Source: Hoeflea marina
Lineage (GTDB): Bacteria > Pseudomonadota > Alphaproteobacteria > Rhizobiales > Rhizobiaceae
Length of the DNA stretch: 64,000 bases
Assembly (NCBI RefSeq): GCF_003182275.1
Contig: NZ_QGTR01000003.1
Span: 682,001-746,000 of the forward strand
Reading direction: 5' to 3'
The translations under genes and the position numbers were made by a program. The notes below the pieces were generated by a model. That model saw only the letters and a list, made by a program, of their open reading frames with translations. It had not been told where the DNA came from and searched no databases. Numbering within the stretch: position 1 is the stretch's first letter; every line of letters starts with the position of its first letter. Below are positions 1 through 8,433 of the stretch, in pieces.

Positions 1-123
1 ATAGACCCCGCGCCGCATCTTGAGCGAGAATTCGGTCATGCCGATCAGCGGCAGGATGAAATAGGCCAGGCCGAACAGCAGCGCAGCCCACGACCAGAGG
101 CGCTTGGGCAGGAGCCGCGTCAT
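1..123 (-). CDS. ABC transporter permease (PotC-like position), 5' part only
   Basis: Inner-membrane permease of an ABC importer, cut by the left window edge. Only the first 41 residues are visible: a short basic N-terminus (MTRLLPKRLWSW) followed by a hydrophobic run at about residues 13-29 that reads as the first membrane segment. Its ATG (123-121) shares an ATGA with the stop of the upstream permease gene, so the two are probably translationally coupled, as in paired PotB/PotC-type permeases. The EAA loop and the rest of the fold are outside the window, so the family call rests mainly on operon position. It is the third gene after a binding protein and a first permease. Confidence 0.75.
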   Translation of the reverse strand, partial: MTRLLPKRLWSWAALLFGLAYFILPLIGMTEFSLKMRRGVY

Positions 124-1013
124 TTCAGCCACCGTTCGGAGCGGGCGCGAAGCCAGATGTAGATCGCATTGGCGATGGAGGTGATGAAGATCATGCCGAA
201 GGCCAGGGCATAGCCAAGATGCGGGTCGCCGAGCACATCGCCGCGGATCTGGGCAAAGAGCAGGATCGGCGCGATCGACAGCGACGAGCCGGTCAGCGCG
301 ATCGCCGTCGCCACGGCGCCGAAGGAATTGGCAAACAGCAGCGCCCAGGTGCCGAGCAGCGAGGGGAACAGAATCGGGAAGGCCACCATGCGCCAGTACT
401 GGAACGAGGTCGCGCCGAGCACCGAGGCCGCCTCCTTCCATTCGCGCTTCAGGCCGTCGAGCGCCGGTGTGATGATCAGGATCATCAGTGGAATCTGGAA
501 GAACAGATAGGTGATCGTCAGGCCCCAGAAGCTGAGCAGATTGAAGCCCAGCAGCCGGAGGTCGATGCCCAGTTCGGTCCTCAGGAAGACGGTGATCAGT
601 CCGACCGGGCCGAGCGTGGCCAGAAAGGCAAAGGCCAGCGGCACGCCGGCGAAATTCGAGGCAACGCCGGAGAAGGTCAGCAGCGGACTGCGGATCCAGC
701 CCGGCAGGCCGCCGCGGACAACGGCAGCCGCCACGGCAAATCCGATGACGCAGCCGAGCGATGCGGACGCGACGCTGATCTTGATGGAGATCCAGTAGGC
801 GCCGAGGATCGAGGGCGTGTTGAGACCTCTGATGTTGGCCAGCGTGAAGCTGCCGTCCGGGCTCTGGAAGGCGCCCACGACGATCTTCATCGTCGGCATG
901 AACAGAAACAGAGTCACGAAGAGCGCGAACGGCAGGATCCCCAGCCAGTGCAATGGGAGACGCCAGCGCGAAGCCGGGGGCAATGGGCCGGTCAGGTCAG
1001 TTGGCGTTGTCAT
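120..1013 (-). CDS. ABC transporter permease (PotB-like)
   Basis: 297-residue inner-membrane permease of the binding-protein-dependent ABC importer encoded at 1-2220. About six hydrophobic segments are visible, the first at about residues 22-42. The cytoplasmic EAA loop that docks the ATPase is present as EAASVLGATSFQYWR near residue 195. Length and layout match PotB/spermidine-putrescine-type permeases. The stop overlaps the start of the next permease by four bases (ATGA). A 94-base gap containing a strong stem-loop separates it from the binding-protein gene upstream. Substrate unknown: this family carries polyamines, but also Fe(III), thiamine, phosphonates and others. Confidence 0.88.
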   Translation of the reverse strand: MTTPTDLTGPLPPASRWRLPLHWLGILPFALFVTLFLFMPTMKIVVGAFQSPDGSFTLANIRGLNTPSILGAYWISIKISVASASLGCVIGFAVAAAVVRGGLPGWIRSPLLTFSGVASNFAGVPLAFAFLATLGPVGLITVFLRTELGIDLRLLGFNLLSFWGLTITYLFFQIPLMILIITPALDGLKREWKEAASVLGATSFQYWRMVAFPILFPSLLGTWALLFANSFGAVATAIALTGSSLSIAPILLFAQIRGDVLGDPHLGYALAFGMIFITSIANAIYIWLRARSERWLK

Positions 1014-1063
1014 GGGTCCCCTTGTCTTCGCGGCCGGCTTCGTCCGTCCGGCACCGCGAAAGC

Positions 1064-1089
1064 CCGCCCCGGCGCGGTTGCCGGGGCGG
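1064..1089 (-). terminator. Intercistronic stem-loop between binding-protein and permease genes
   Basis: Perfect 10-bp inverted repeat (CCGCCCCGGC at 1064-1073, GCCGGGGCGG at 1080-1089) with a 6-base loop. It lies 18 bases after the binding-protein stop and has no U tract. Hairpins in this place usually stabilise the upstream message or partly stop transcription, giving more binding protein than permease. That role is inferred. Confidence 0.6.
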
Positions 1090-1107
1090 AGCAGTCATGC
1101 GTTGCTG

Positions 1108-2220
1108 TTATTGCACGTTGGCGCCGACCACGGCATCCCAGCCGCCGACGACGGCTTCCTTGTTGGCATCGACTTCGGCGAGCGTCGGGAAATAGGCCTT
1201 GGCGTAGCCTTCAGCCGGCGGCAGCTTGTCGAGCAGGTCCTGCGGGATCTTGCCTGCGGCGGCCATCGCGTTGAAGCGAGCCGGGTGGCAATAGCCCTTG
1301 AGCCAGGCCAGCTGGCCTTCGTCGGAGTAGAGATACTCCATCCAGAGCTTGGCGGCGTTCGGGTGAGGAGCGTAGGCGGAGATCGCCTGCACATAGACGC
1401 CGGCAAGCACGCCGGAGGCAGGCACGATCACTTCCACAGGCGGGTTGCCGGCCAGAGTGTCCTTGGCGGCGAGCGCATTGTAGTCCCACATTACCACGAT
1501 CGGGGTCGCTCCCTGGGCCAGCGTGCCGGCCTTGCCGATGACCGGAACGAAGTTGCCGGCCTTGTTGAGCTCGCCAAAATAGCCGAGACCCTTTTCGCCG
1601 GCTTCCTTGCCTGCGGCGCCGCCAGCGGCGAGGCCAGCGGAGAGCACGCCGAGGATGGCCTGGTTGGAGGCGCGCGGATCACCGGCGAGCGCCACCTGTC
1701 CGGCATATTCCGGCTTCAGCAGGTCGGACCAGTCGGTCGGCGTGTTGGCGACCAGGTCCTTGTTGACCAGGAACGACATGACGCCGTAGTAGTCGCCGTA
1801 CCAGTGGCCGTCGGCATCCTTGATGCTGTCGGGGATTTCGTCCCAGGTGGCGACCTTGTAGGGCTGCACCAGGCCTTCGGCCATGGCGCTAGGACCAAAG
1901 GACAGGCCGACATCGATCACGTCCGGAGCCTGCGGGCCCTTGTTGTCCTTGTTGGCGCGGATGGCTTCGATTTCGTCCGCCGAGCCTGCATCCGGGTTCA
2001 GTTCGTTGATTGTGATTTCCGGGTATTTCGCCTTGAATCCGTCGATGACGCCGCCGTAACCGCACCAGTCATGCGGCAGTGCGATGGTGGTCAGGGAGCC
2101 TTCGGCCTTGGCCGCGGCAACCAGATCATCCATGGAATCGGCGAATGCAGCGCCGGCAAAGTTCACGGTGAATGCGGCGGATGTCGCCAGCACCACTGTC
2201 ATTTTTCTGAAGTTCGTCAT
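1108..2220 (-). CDS. Periplasmic substrate-binding protein of a PotD-like ABC importer
   Basis: 370-residue secreted solute-binding protein. A Sec signal peptide is clear: basic start (MTNFRK), hydrophobic core, and AFA at residues 25-27 before the mature sequence. The body resembles family-1/PotD-like proteins (for example DVGLSFGPSAMAEG and VMWDYNALAAK). The ATG is preceded by AGAGGAG at good spacing. It is the first gene of a minus-strand operon with two permeases; the ATPase gene must lie beyond the left edge. A HAD phosphatase is divergently placed, so a phosphorylated substrate is possible but speculative. The pocket residues do not let me name the ligand. Confidence 0.85.
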   Translation of the reverse strand: MTNFRKMTVVLATSAAFTVNFAGAAFADSMDDLVAAAKAEGSLTTIALPHDWCGYGGVIDGFKAKYPEITINELNPDAGSADEIEAIRANKDNKGPQAPDVIDVGLSFGPSAMAEGLVQPYKVATWDEIPDSIKDADGHWYGDYYGVMSFLVNKDLVANTPTDWSDLLKPEYAGQVALAGDPRASNQAILGVLSAGLAAGGAAGKEAGEKGLGYFGELNKAGNFVPVIGKAGTLAQGATPIVVMWDYNALAAKDTLAGNPPVEVIVPASGVLAGVYVQAISAYAPHPNAAKLWMEYLYSDEGQLAWLKGYCHPARFNAMAAAGKIPQDLLDKLPPAEGYAKAYFPTLAEVDANKEAVVGGWDAVVGANVQ

Positions 2221-2575
2221 TTGGAACCACTCCTCTTGCCCGCATCCAGCGGTGTTGTACCGGCCTCAATGCCGCTGCGCCTTCCGGTAGTCGGTCCAGA
2301 TGACGCGGCGATGACAAGTCCGGGCCATTCGGGCTGCCATCCGAAAGAAAGACAATCCCATTTAAGCAAACTGCGCAATAGCGCCGGCGAGCAATTGTGA
2401 CAGTTGCCCGCCGGCGGCGGCCGCCGCCGAACCTCGCAAAACCGCGTACGTGCGCGAACGCCCGCTTGCCGCCGGCAATGGCGCTCCGGCATACATTGTT
2501 GAAGCGCCCGCATTGACGCGCCAGCCACGGCATGAATAGCTCGGCTCCGAACCTCACAAACGGAATGAGAGCAGA
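2221..2575. other. Divergent intergenic region between ABC operon and HAD gene
   Basis: 355 bases with no convincing gene. It must hold the promoters of the minus-strand ABC operon and the plus-strand HAD gene, but I could not pick out a clear -35/-10 pair. The one striking element is a 16-bp GC palindrome at 2413-2428. A shorter self-complementary motif, GCGTACGTGCGC, is near 2446. Confidence 0.6.
2413..2428. repeat. Perfect 16-bp GC palindrome
   Basis: GGCGGCGGCCGCCGCC is its own reverse complement. It lies in the middle of the divergent promoter region, 193 bases from the ABC binding-protein start and 148 bases from the HAD start. It could be an operator or simply low-complexity GC sequence. 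Confidence 0.5.
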
Positions 2576-3289
2576 ATGTTCACGCGCATGGCCGGCATCG
2601 TCTTCGACAAGGACGGCACCCTGATCGATTTTCACCGCACCTGGGAACCGGTGATCCGGCAGGCCGCCAATTTGGCCGCCGGCGAGGATCCCGCCCTGGC
2701 CCGGCATCTGCTCGTCCGGTGCGGCCTCGACCCCGATACCGGGGTGACCGCCCCGGACAGCCTGTTCGCCTCCGCCAACACGGTGGAGATCGCCGCCGCC
2801 ATGGTCGCGGCCGGAAGCGAGGTATCCGCGGAAAGCCTGGTTCCCGCCTTCGACCGCATGTTCATGGACAATGCCCGTCATGCGGTCGCCCTTACGGATC
2901 TGCCTGTCCTGTTCGGCCGGCTGCGTCGGTCGGGGCTGAAGATCGGCATCGCCAGCAGCGACAACGAAGCCTCAATCCGGAGCACCATCATGGCGCTGGG
3001 GGCCCATTCCCTTGTCGACTTCATCGCCGGCTACGACAGCGGCCACGGGGTCAAGCCCGGAGCGGGAATGGTCAACGCCTTCTGCCGGCATACCGGCTGT
3101 GCCGCCGAGATGATCGCGGTTGTCGGCGACAACCGCCACGATCTCGAAATGGGGCGCGCGGCCGGCGCCGGGCTCGTCATCGGAGTGCTCACCGGAACCG
3201 GGACCCGCGAGAGCCTCGCCGGTCTCGCCGACCATGTCATTGGCGGCATATCTGATCTCCCCGGCCTGCTGTCGCAGTCGGAATCCTGA
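2576..3289 (+). CDS. HAD-superfamily phosphatase (phosphoglycolate phosphatase-like)
   Basis: 237-residue cytoplasmic HAD hydrolase that should dephosphorylate a small metabolite. All four motifs are visible: motif I FDKDGTLID with nucleophile Asp near residue 10, motif II GIASSDNE, the motif III lysine in GVKPG, and motif IV VVGDNRHDLEMG. The helical insert after motif I fits a C1 cap as in phosphoglycolate phosphatase. The start at 2576 has GAGAG upstream; an in-frame ATG four codons later is possible. It is transcribed away from the ABC importer and ends 47 bases before the promoter of the ArsR-family gene. The substrate cannot be read from sequence. Confidence 0.85.
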   Translation: MFTRMAGIVFDKDGTLIDFHRTWEPVIRQAANLAAGEDPALARHLLVRCGLDPDTGVTAPDSLFASANTVEIAAAMVAAGSEVSAESLVPAFDRMFMDNARHAVALTDLPVLFGRLRRSGLKIGIASSDNEASIRSTIMALGAHSLVDFIAGYDSGHGVKPGAGMVNAFCRHTGCAAEMIAVVGDNRHDLEMGRAAGAGLVIGVLTGTGTRESLAGLADHVIGGISDLPGLLSQSES

Positions 3290-3335
3290 ACCCGGCACCT
3301 TCACGCCTGCGCTTTCCGACCCCGCCGTGCCGGAG

Positions 3336-3364
3336 TTGAAGTGACCGGCGGCGGCGCTTATATA
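3336..3364 (+). promoter_or_regulatory. Sigma-70-type promoter of the ArsR-family regulator
   Basis: TTGAAG (3336-3341) and TATATA (3359-3364) are separated by exactly 17 bases, upstream of the start at 3401. The -10 box is embedded in the palindrome at 3357-3368, so a repressor bound there would block RNA polymerase. Confidence 0.65.
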
Positions 3365-3368
3365 TAAG
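3357..3368. promoter_or_regulatory. Palindromic operator CTTATATATAAG, probable autoregulatory site
   Basis: Perfect 12-bp AT-rich palindrome in otherwise GC-rich DNA, overlapping the -10 element 32 bases before the start of a BigR/SqrR-like repressor. ArsR-family sensors of this branch are known to bind AT-rich inverted repeats over their own promoters. Binding here is inferred from position and symmetry. Confidence 0.65.
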
Positions 3369-3400
3369 TCCTCATCTATGTTCAGGAAAGCGAATGGACG

Positions 3401-3742
3401 ATGCTTGAGACCGAGGACATGCTGGAGATGCAGCCCCGGATGGCGGAGGCGGCGCGGCTGATGGAAATGCTGTCGCAGCCCGTGCGGCTCCACATTCTGT
3501 GCATCCTGCTTGACGGCGAACGGAGCGTGCTCGATCTCGCCCGTCAGGCGGGTCTGTCGCAGCCGGCCATGTCGCATCACCTGCGCAAGCTGCGCGAGGC
3601 GGGGCTGGTGCAGACCAGGCGGGATGCGCAGACGATCTTCTATTCGCTCCGCGGCGAGGAGGCGCGCGCCGTCCTCGAGGTGCTGCACGGGCTCTACTGC
3701 GAGGGTGGCGCGGTAGCGCCCGCGCGCCTGTCCACCGGCTGA
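3401..3742 (+). CDS. ArsR-family regulator of the BigR/SqrR persulfide-sensor type
   Basis: 113-residue winged-helix DNA-binding repressor. The helix-turn-helix is at about residues 43-66 (LDLARQAGLSQPAMSHHLRK), followed by the wing (RRDAQTIFYSL). It has exactly two cysteines: Cys34 in LHILCILLDGE and Cys100 in HGLYCEGG. Their 66-residue spacing equals that of the Cys pair in Xylella/Agrobacterium BigR and Rhodobacter SqrR, where it forms a di- or tetrasulfide when reactive sulfur is present and releases DNA. The metal-binding motif ELCVCDL of true arsenic sensors is absent. AGGAAAG precedes the start. It sits upstream of the sulfite-dehydrogenase genes, which fits a sulfur role. Confidence 0.85.
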   Translation: MLETEDMLEMQPRMAEAARLMEMLSQPVRLHILCILLDGERSVLDLARQAGLSQPAMSHHLRKLREAGLVQTRRDAQTIFYSLRGEEARAVLEVLHGLYCEGGAVAPARLSTG

Positions 3743-3830
3743 GCGCATCCCGCGCGGGCGGCCGCCGTATCGGCCCCGACGGGTTGACATTGGCGGCCCG
3801 ACCGTCCCCATTCCGTGCAGCGTGACTCGC

Positions 3831-3852
3831 TTGGCCAATCATTTCCGGCCAA
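3831..3852. promoter_or_regulatory. Inverted repeat TTGGCC-N10-GGCCAA upstream of soeA
   Basis: Six-base arms at 3831-3836 and 3847-3852 are perfectly complementary, and the left arm is part of an 8-bp palindrome TTGGCCAA. The repeat lies 77 bases before the soeA start in a 186-base gap. It differs from the AT-rich palindrome upstream of the ArsR-type gene, so it may serve another regulator. A TTGACA at 3784-3789 has no good -10 partner. Confidence 0.4.
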
Positions 3853-3928
3853 CTGGCTACACGCAGCGCACCCGGGAGATGGCACAAGTTTCCCCGGGAT
3901 GACGGCATGACCACGGGAGAGGCACAGC

Positions 3929-6769
3929 ATGAGCAGCAAGGGGCATATGCCCAATCTTTCGCCCCGTGTGTCCGACGAGATCCGCAAGACCACCTGCTAC
4001 ATGTGCGCCTGCCGCTGCGGCATCAATGTGCATATGCTCGACGGCAAGGTGCGCTACATCGAGGGAAACCGCGACCACCCGATCAACCGCGGCGTGCTCT
4101 GCGCCAAGGGCTCGGCCGGAATCATGCAGCACTACTCCCCGGCCCGCCTGAAGAAGCCGCTGATGCGCACGGGCGAACGCGGATCGGGAGACTTCAAGGA
4201 GATCGAGTGGGAGGAGGCGCTGGGCCTCGCCGCCAGCTGGCTCGACGATGTGCGGCAAAGCGATCCGCGCAAGCTTGCCTTCTTCACCGGCCGCGACCAG
4301 AGCCAGTCTATGACCGGCTGGTGGGCGCAGCAGTTCGGCACCCCCAACTACGCCGCCCATGGCGGCTTCTGCTCGGTCAACATGGCGGCTGCCGGCATCT
4401 ACACCATGGGCGGCGCCTTCTGGGAGTTCGGCGCCCCGGACTGGGACCGGACCGAACTGCACATCATCTTCGGGGTCGCCGAAGACCATGATTCCAACCC
4501 GATCAAGATGGGGCTGGGCAAGCTCAAGGCGCGCGGCGTCAAGGTGATCGGCGTCAATCCGGTCCGCACCGGCTACAACGCCATCGCCGACGAGTGGCTC
4601 GGCATCACCCCGGGCACCGACGGCCTGCTGATCCTGGCGCTGGTGCACGAGCTGATCCGCACCGGCCGCGTCGATCTCGACTATCTCATCCGCTACACCA
4701 ACGCGCCCTGGCTGGTGATCGATGATCCCGAGGCGGCCGATCACGGCCTGTTCGCGCGCGACGCCGAGGGCGTGCCGATGGTCGCCGAGCGCGGGTCGGG
4801 CATGGTGGTCCCCTCATCGATGCCCGGCGTCAAGCCGGCATTGCAGGGCCGGCACCGGCTGGCCGACGGCCGCTCAGCGGTTCCGGTGTTCGAGCTGATG
4901 GCCGGGAAATACGCCGACGCCCGCCATTCGCCGGCCGCCGTTGCCGGGCGCACCGGCATCGATGCGGCCACGATCTCGCGCATCGCCGACGAGATCGCCG
5001 CCGCCGCCTTCGACCGGGAGGTGGTGATCGACCAGCCCTGGACCGACATGAAGGGCGAGCGGCACGAGAGGATGATCGGCCGGCCGGTGACGTTCCACGC
5101 CATGCGCGGCATCTCGGCGCACGCCAACGGCTTCCAGACCTGCCGGGCGCTGCACCTCTTGCAGATCCTGATCGGTTCGATCGACTGCCCCGGCGGCTTC
5201 CGCTTCAAGCCGCCCTATCCGCGCCCCGTTGCCGGCCAGCCGAAGCCGCATGGCGGGTCGCAGAAATGCACGCCGCTCAACGGTCCGCATCTGGGCTATC
5301 CGCGCGGGCCGGAGGACATGCTGCTGGAGGCCGACGGGCTGACGCCGCAAAGGCTCGACAAGGCGTTCAGCTGGGACGCGCCGCTGTCGGCGCACGGCCT
5401 GATGCACATGGTGATCTCGAACGCGCATGCGCGCGATCCCTACGGCATCGACGTGCTGTTCATGTACATGGCCAACATGGCCTGGAATTCTTCGATGAAC
5501 ACGTCCGAAGTCATGCGCATGCTGACCGACAAGGACGACAAGGGTGAGTATGTGATCCCGAAGATCATCTATTCGGATGCCTATTCCTCCGAGATGGTGG
5601 CGTACGCCGACCTGATCCTGCCCGACACCACCTATCTCGAACGCCATGACAGCATCTCGCTGCTCGACCGCCCCATCAGCGAACCCGAGGCGATGTGCGA
5701 CTCGATCCGCTGGCCTGTGGTGGAGCCGGACCGCGACGTGCGCGGCTTCCAGAGCGTGCTGCTCGATCTCGGCCACCGGCTGGGACTCCCGGCCATGACC
5801 AACAAGGACGGCAAGCCGGTTTATCGCGACTATGCGGACTACATCGTCAACCACCAGCGCAAGCCGGGCATCGGGCCGCTGTCGGGCTGGCGCGGCGCCG
5901 ACGGAACCAAGACCGGCCGCGGCGAGCCCAATCCGGACCAGCTCGCGCGCTACATCGAGAACGGCGGCTTCTCCGAGGTGCACATTCCCGCGGAGGCGCG
6001 GTTCTTCAAGCATGCCAACCGCGCCTGGAGCGACTGGGCCATAGCCCAGGGGCTGCAGGACGGACCGGTCGAGAATGTCTTCCAGCTCTATCTCGAGCCC
6101 TTGCGCAAGTTCCAGCTCGCCGCCGAAGGCAAGGCCGAGCCGCAGCCTCCCGAACATCACCGCGCCCGCATCCGCGCCTGCTTCGACCCGTTGCCGGTCT
6201 GGTACGCGCCGTTCGGCGACGCGCAACAGACCGCGGATTATCCGCTGCACGCGCTGACCCAGCGGCCTGCGGCGATGTACCATTCCTGGGGCTCGCAGAA
6301 CGCCTGGCTGAGACAGATCCACGGCACCAATCCGCTGTTCGTTCCGGGCACGGTCTGCGACGCGCACGGCCTGGCCGACGGCGACTGGGCGCTGGTCTCC
6401 TCGCCCAACGGCGAGATCCGGGTGCCGGTTGCGCGCATGGACGCGCTTAACGGCTCCACCGTCTGGACCTGGAACGCCATCGGCAAGCGCAAGGGTGCCT
6501 GGGCGCTGGACCCCAAGGCGCAGGAGGCCGGCAAGGGATTCCTGCTCAATCATCTGATCGGGGAACTCCTGCCGCCGAAGGGCGACGGCATGCGCTGGTC
6601 GAACTCCGACCCCATCACCGGCCAGGCCGCCTGGTTCGACCTCCGCGTCGCCATCCGCCGCGATCCCGACCAGAGCCTGGGCCGCGCCAGCCCCGATACC
6701 GGAACGCAGAAGAGCCCGGTCGGCACCGGCCCCGAAACGGTGACCTATGGCAGGGAGTGGACCGAATGA
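3929..6769 (+). CDS. soeA: Molybdopterin oxidoreductase, probable sulfite dehydrogenase subunit SoeA
   Basis: 946-residue catalytic subunit of a DMSO-reductase-family complex, best matched to SoeABC, which oxidises sulfite to sulfate on the cytoplasmic face and passes electrons to quinone. The N-terminal [4Fe-4S] motif is Cys23-x2-Cys26-x3-Cys30-x27-Cys58. A likely Mo ligand is the Cys in HGGFCSVNMA. The MoCo-binding C-terminal domain includes ALTQRPAAMYHSWGSQN. There is no twin-arginine signal peptide, which separates it from periplasmic formate dehydrogenases and thiosulfate reductases and agrees with SoeA. GGGAGAGG precedes the start. The stop overlaps the soeB start (ATGA). Alternatives: another cytoplasmic DMSO-reductase-family enzyme. 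Confidence 0.82.
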   Translation: MSSKGHMPNLSPRVSDEIRKTTCYMCACRCGINVHMLDGKVRYIEGNRDHPINRGVLCAKGSAGIMQHYSPARLKKPLMRTGERGSGDFKEIEWEEALGLAASWLDDVRQSDPRKLAFFTGRDQSQSMTGWWAQQFGTPNYAAHGGFCSVNMAAAGIYTMGGAFWEFGAPDWDRTELHIIFGVAEDHDSNPIKMGLGKLKARGVKVIGVNPVRTGYNAIADEWLGITPGTDGLLILALVHELIRTGRVDLDYLIRYTNAPWLVIDDPEAADHGLFARDAEGVPMVAERGSGMVVPSSMPGVKPALQGRHRLADGRSAVPVFELMAGKYADARHSPAAVAGRTGIDAATISRIADEIAAAAFDREVVIDQPWTDMKGERHERMIGRPVTFHAMRGISAHANGFQTCRALHLLQILIGSIDCPGGFRFKPPYPRPVAGQPKPHGGSQKCTPLNGPHLGYPRGPEDMLLEADGLTPQRLDKAFSWDAPLSAHGLMHMVISNAHARDPYGIDVLFMYMANMAWNSSMNTSEVMRMLTDKDDKGEYVIPKIIYSDAYSSEMVAYADLILPDTTYLERHDSISLLDRPISEPEAMCDSIRWPVVEPDRDVRGFQSVLLDLGHRLGLPAMTNKDGKPVYRDYADYIVNHQRKPGIGPLSGWRGADGTKTGRGEPNPDQLARYIENGGFSEVHIPAEARFFKHANRAWSDWAIAQGLQDGPVENVFQLYLEPLRKFQLAAEGKAEPQPPEHHRARIRACFDPLPVWYAPFGDAQQTADYPLHALTQRPAAMYHSWGSQNAWLRQIHGTNPLFVPGTVCDAHGLADGDWALVSSPNGEIRVPVARMDALNGSTVWTWNAIGKRKGAWALDPKAQEAGKGFLLNHLIGELLPPKGDGMRWSNSDPITGQAAWFDLRVAIRRDPDQSLGRASPDTGTQKSPVGTGPETVTYGREWTE

Positions 6770-7512
6770 CCTGTCTTCCCACTTCGACCGAGAAGCGGCT
6801 CGGGCTGGTGATCGATCTCGACACCTGCGTCGGCTGCCACGCCTGCGTGGTCAACTGCAAGGAATGGAACACCGGCGGCTATGGCGCGCCGCTGGCCGAC
6901 ATCGACGCCTATGGCGAGGAGCCGTCCGGCGCCTGGCTCAATCGTGTGCACACCTTCGAGGTCACACCGGTCGCGGCGCCGGCGCAGATCGTGCATTTTC
7001 CGAAATCCTGCCTGCATTGCGACGACGCGCCCTGCGTCACCGTGTGTCCGACCGGGGCGAGCTACAAACGCTCCGAGGACGGCATCGTGCTGGTCGACGA
7101 GGACATGTGCATCGGCTGCGGACTGTGCGCCTGGGCCTGCCCCTATGGCGCCCGCGAAATGGACCCGGTCGCGAAGGTGATGAAGAAATGCACCCTGTGC
7201 GTCGACCGGATCTACAACGAGGAGATCCCGGAGATCGACCGGATTCCGGCCTGCGTGCGCACCTGCCCGTCGAGTGCGCGGCATTTCGGCGATTTCAACG
7301 ACCCGGAATCCAATGTGTCAATCCTGACCATGGCCCGCGGCGGCTATGACCTGATGCCGGAAATGGCAACGCGACCGGTCAACAAGTATCTGCCGCCGCG
7401 ACCGAAGACCAATCCGGCCGCGCAGGGCTGCGCCAGCCATTCCACACCCACCGTCAGCGCGCCGGGCGGCTTTCTCGGCTGGCTCGATGCAGCGCTCGAG
7501 CGGCTCGGCTGA
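6766..7512 (+). CDS. soeB: Four-cluster iron-sulfur subunit SoeB
   Basis: 248-residue electron-transfer subunit that should link the molybdenum subunit to the membrane anchor. Four ferredoxin-type cysteine groups are visible: Cys21/24/27/31 in CVGCHACVVNC, then CLHCDDAPCVTVCP, CIGCGLCAWACP, and CTLC with a later CVRTC. This is the DmsB/PhsB/SoeB layout. I chose ATG 6766 over an in-frame GTG at 6757 because AGGGAG (6752-6757) is correctly spaced and the ATG overlaps the soeA stop as ATGA. No export signal is present, so it is cytoplasmic. Confidence 0.85.
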   Translation: MTCLPTSTEKRLGLVIDLDTCVGCHACVVNCKEWNTGGYGAPLADIDAYGEEPSGAWLNRVHTFEVTPVAAPAQIVHFPKSCLHCDDAPCVTVCPTGASYKRSEDGIVLVDEDMCIGCGLCAWACPYGAREMDPVAKVMKKCTLCVDRIYNEEIPEIDRIPACVRTCPSSARHFGDFNDPESNVSILTMARGGYDLMPEMATRPVNKYLPPRPKTNPAAQGCASHSTPTVSAPGGFLGWLDAALERLG

Positions 7513-7521
7513 GGACACATC

Positions 7522-8433
7522 ATGCATCCCGCGATTTCCGTCATCTTCTTCACCGTCACGTCCGGCGCCGGCTTCGGACTGATCGCGCTCACGGGCCTCG
7601 GCTTCCCCTTCGGCGGCGGCGCCCTGTCCGTCTTCCTGTTCTGCCTGCTCGGCGGCGGGCTCGCCGTCGCCGGCCTCATCGCCTCAACCTTCCATCTCGG
7701 CCATCCGGAGCGGGCCTGGCGGGCGTTCAGCCAGTGGCGCTCGTCCTGGCTGTCGCGCGAGGGCGTGGCCGCCGTGGCGACGCTTTCACTGTTTGCGATC
7801 TACGCGCTCATCTGGATGATGACCGGCGACCGCCTGCTGTGGCTCGGGCTCATCGTGGCGGCCGGCGCGGCCTACACGGTGTTTGCCACCTCGATGATCT
7901 ACGCTCAGCTGAAGACCGTTCCGCAGTGGCGCAGCCGCTGGACGCCGGCCGTGTATCTGGCGTTTTCGCTCGCCAGCGGCTGGCTGCTGGCTGCTGGTTT
8001 CGGCGATCTGCCGGGCGCCGGCATCTGGGGCGCGGTGCTGCTGGCGCTAGCCTGGGGCATCAAGCTGATGTGGTGGCGACGGGCGGCGGATGCCCGCCTG
8101 GCCGGCTCGGCGTCGTCGCCGGAATCGGCGACCGGGCTGGGCTTCATCGGCAAGGTGCGCCTCCTGGAGCGGCCCCACACCGGCGCCAACTACCTGACGC
8201 GCGAAATGGTGCACCAGATCGGCCGCAAGCATGCCGGCATCCTCAGGCGGCTGGCGGTGCTGTTCGGGGCCATCGTTCCGCTCATGGTTTCGGCCACCGT
8301 ATGGCTTACCGCCGCGCCGGAATGGGTGCTGCTGGCCGCGGCGCTATCGCTGTTTGCCGGCCTGTTCGCCGAACGCTGGCTGTTCTTCGCCGAGGCCGAG
8401 CATTCGGTGTCGCTCTATTACGGCAACCGCTGA
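7522..8433 (+). CDS. soeC: DmsC-type membrane anchor subunit SoeC
   Basis: 303-residue integral membrane protein with about eight hydrophobic segments, the expected quinone-site anchor of the complex. The DmsC-family signature region STFHLGHPERAWRAF followed by WRSSWLSREG is present after the second segment. It starts nine bases after soeB, with a GAGGA-type ribosome site. In SoeABC this subunit passes electrons from sulfite to the quinone pool. A hairpin overlaps the stop, and the next gene is convergent, so the operon ends here. Confidence 0.85.
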   Translation: MHPAISVIFFTVTSGAGFGLIALTGLGFPFGGGALSVFLFCLLGGGLAVAGLIASTFHLGHPERAWRAFSQWRSSWLSREGVAAVATLSLFAIYALIWMMTGDRLLWLGLIVAAGAAYTVFATSMIYAQLKTVPQWRSRWTPAVYLAFSLASGWLLAAGFGDLPGAGIWGAVLLALAWGIKLMWWRRAADARLAGSASSPESATGLGFIGKVRLLERPHTGANYLTREMVHQIGRKHAGILRRLAVLFGAIVPLMVSATVWLTAAPEWVLLAAALSLFAGLFAERWLFFAEAEHSVSLYYGNR

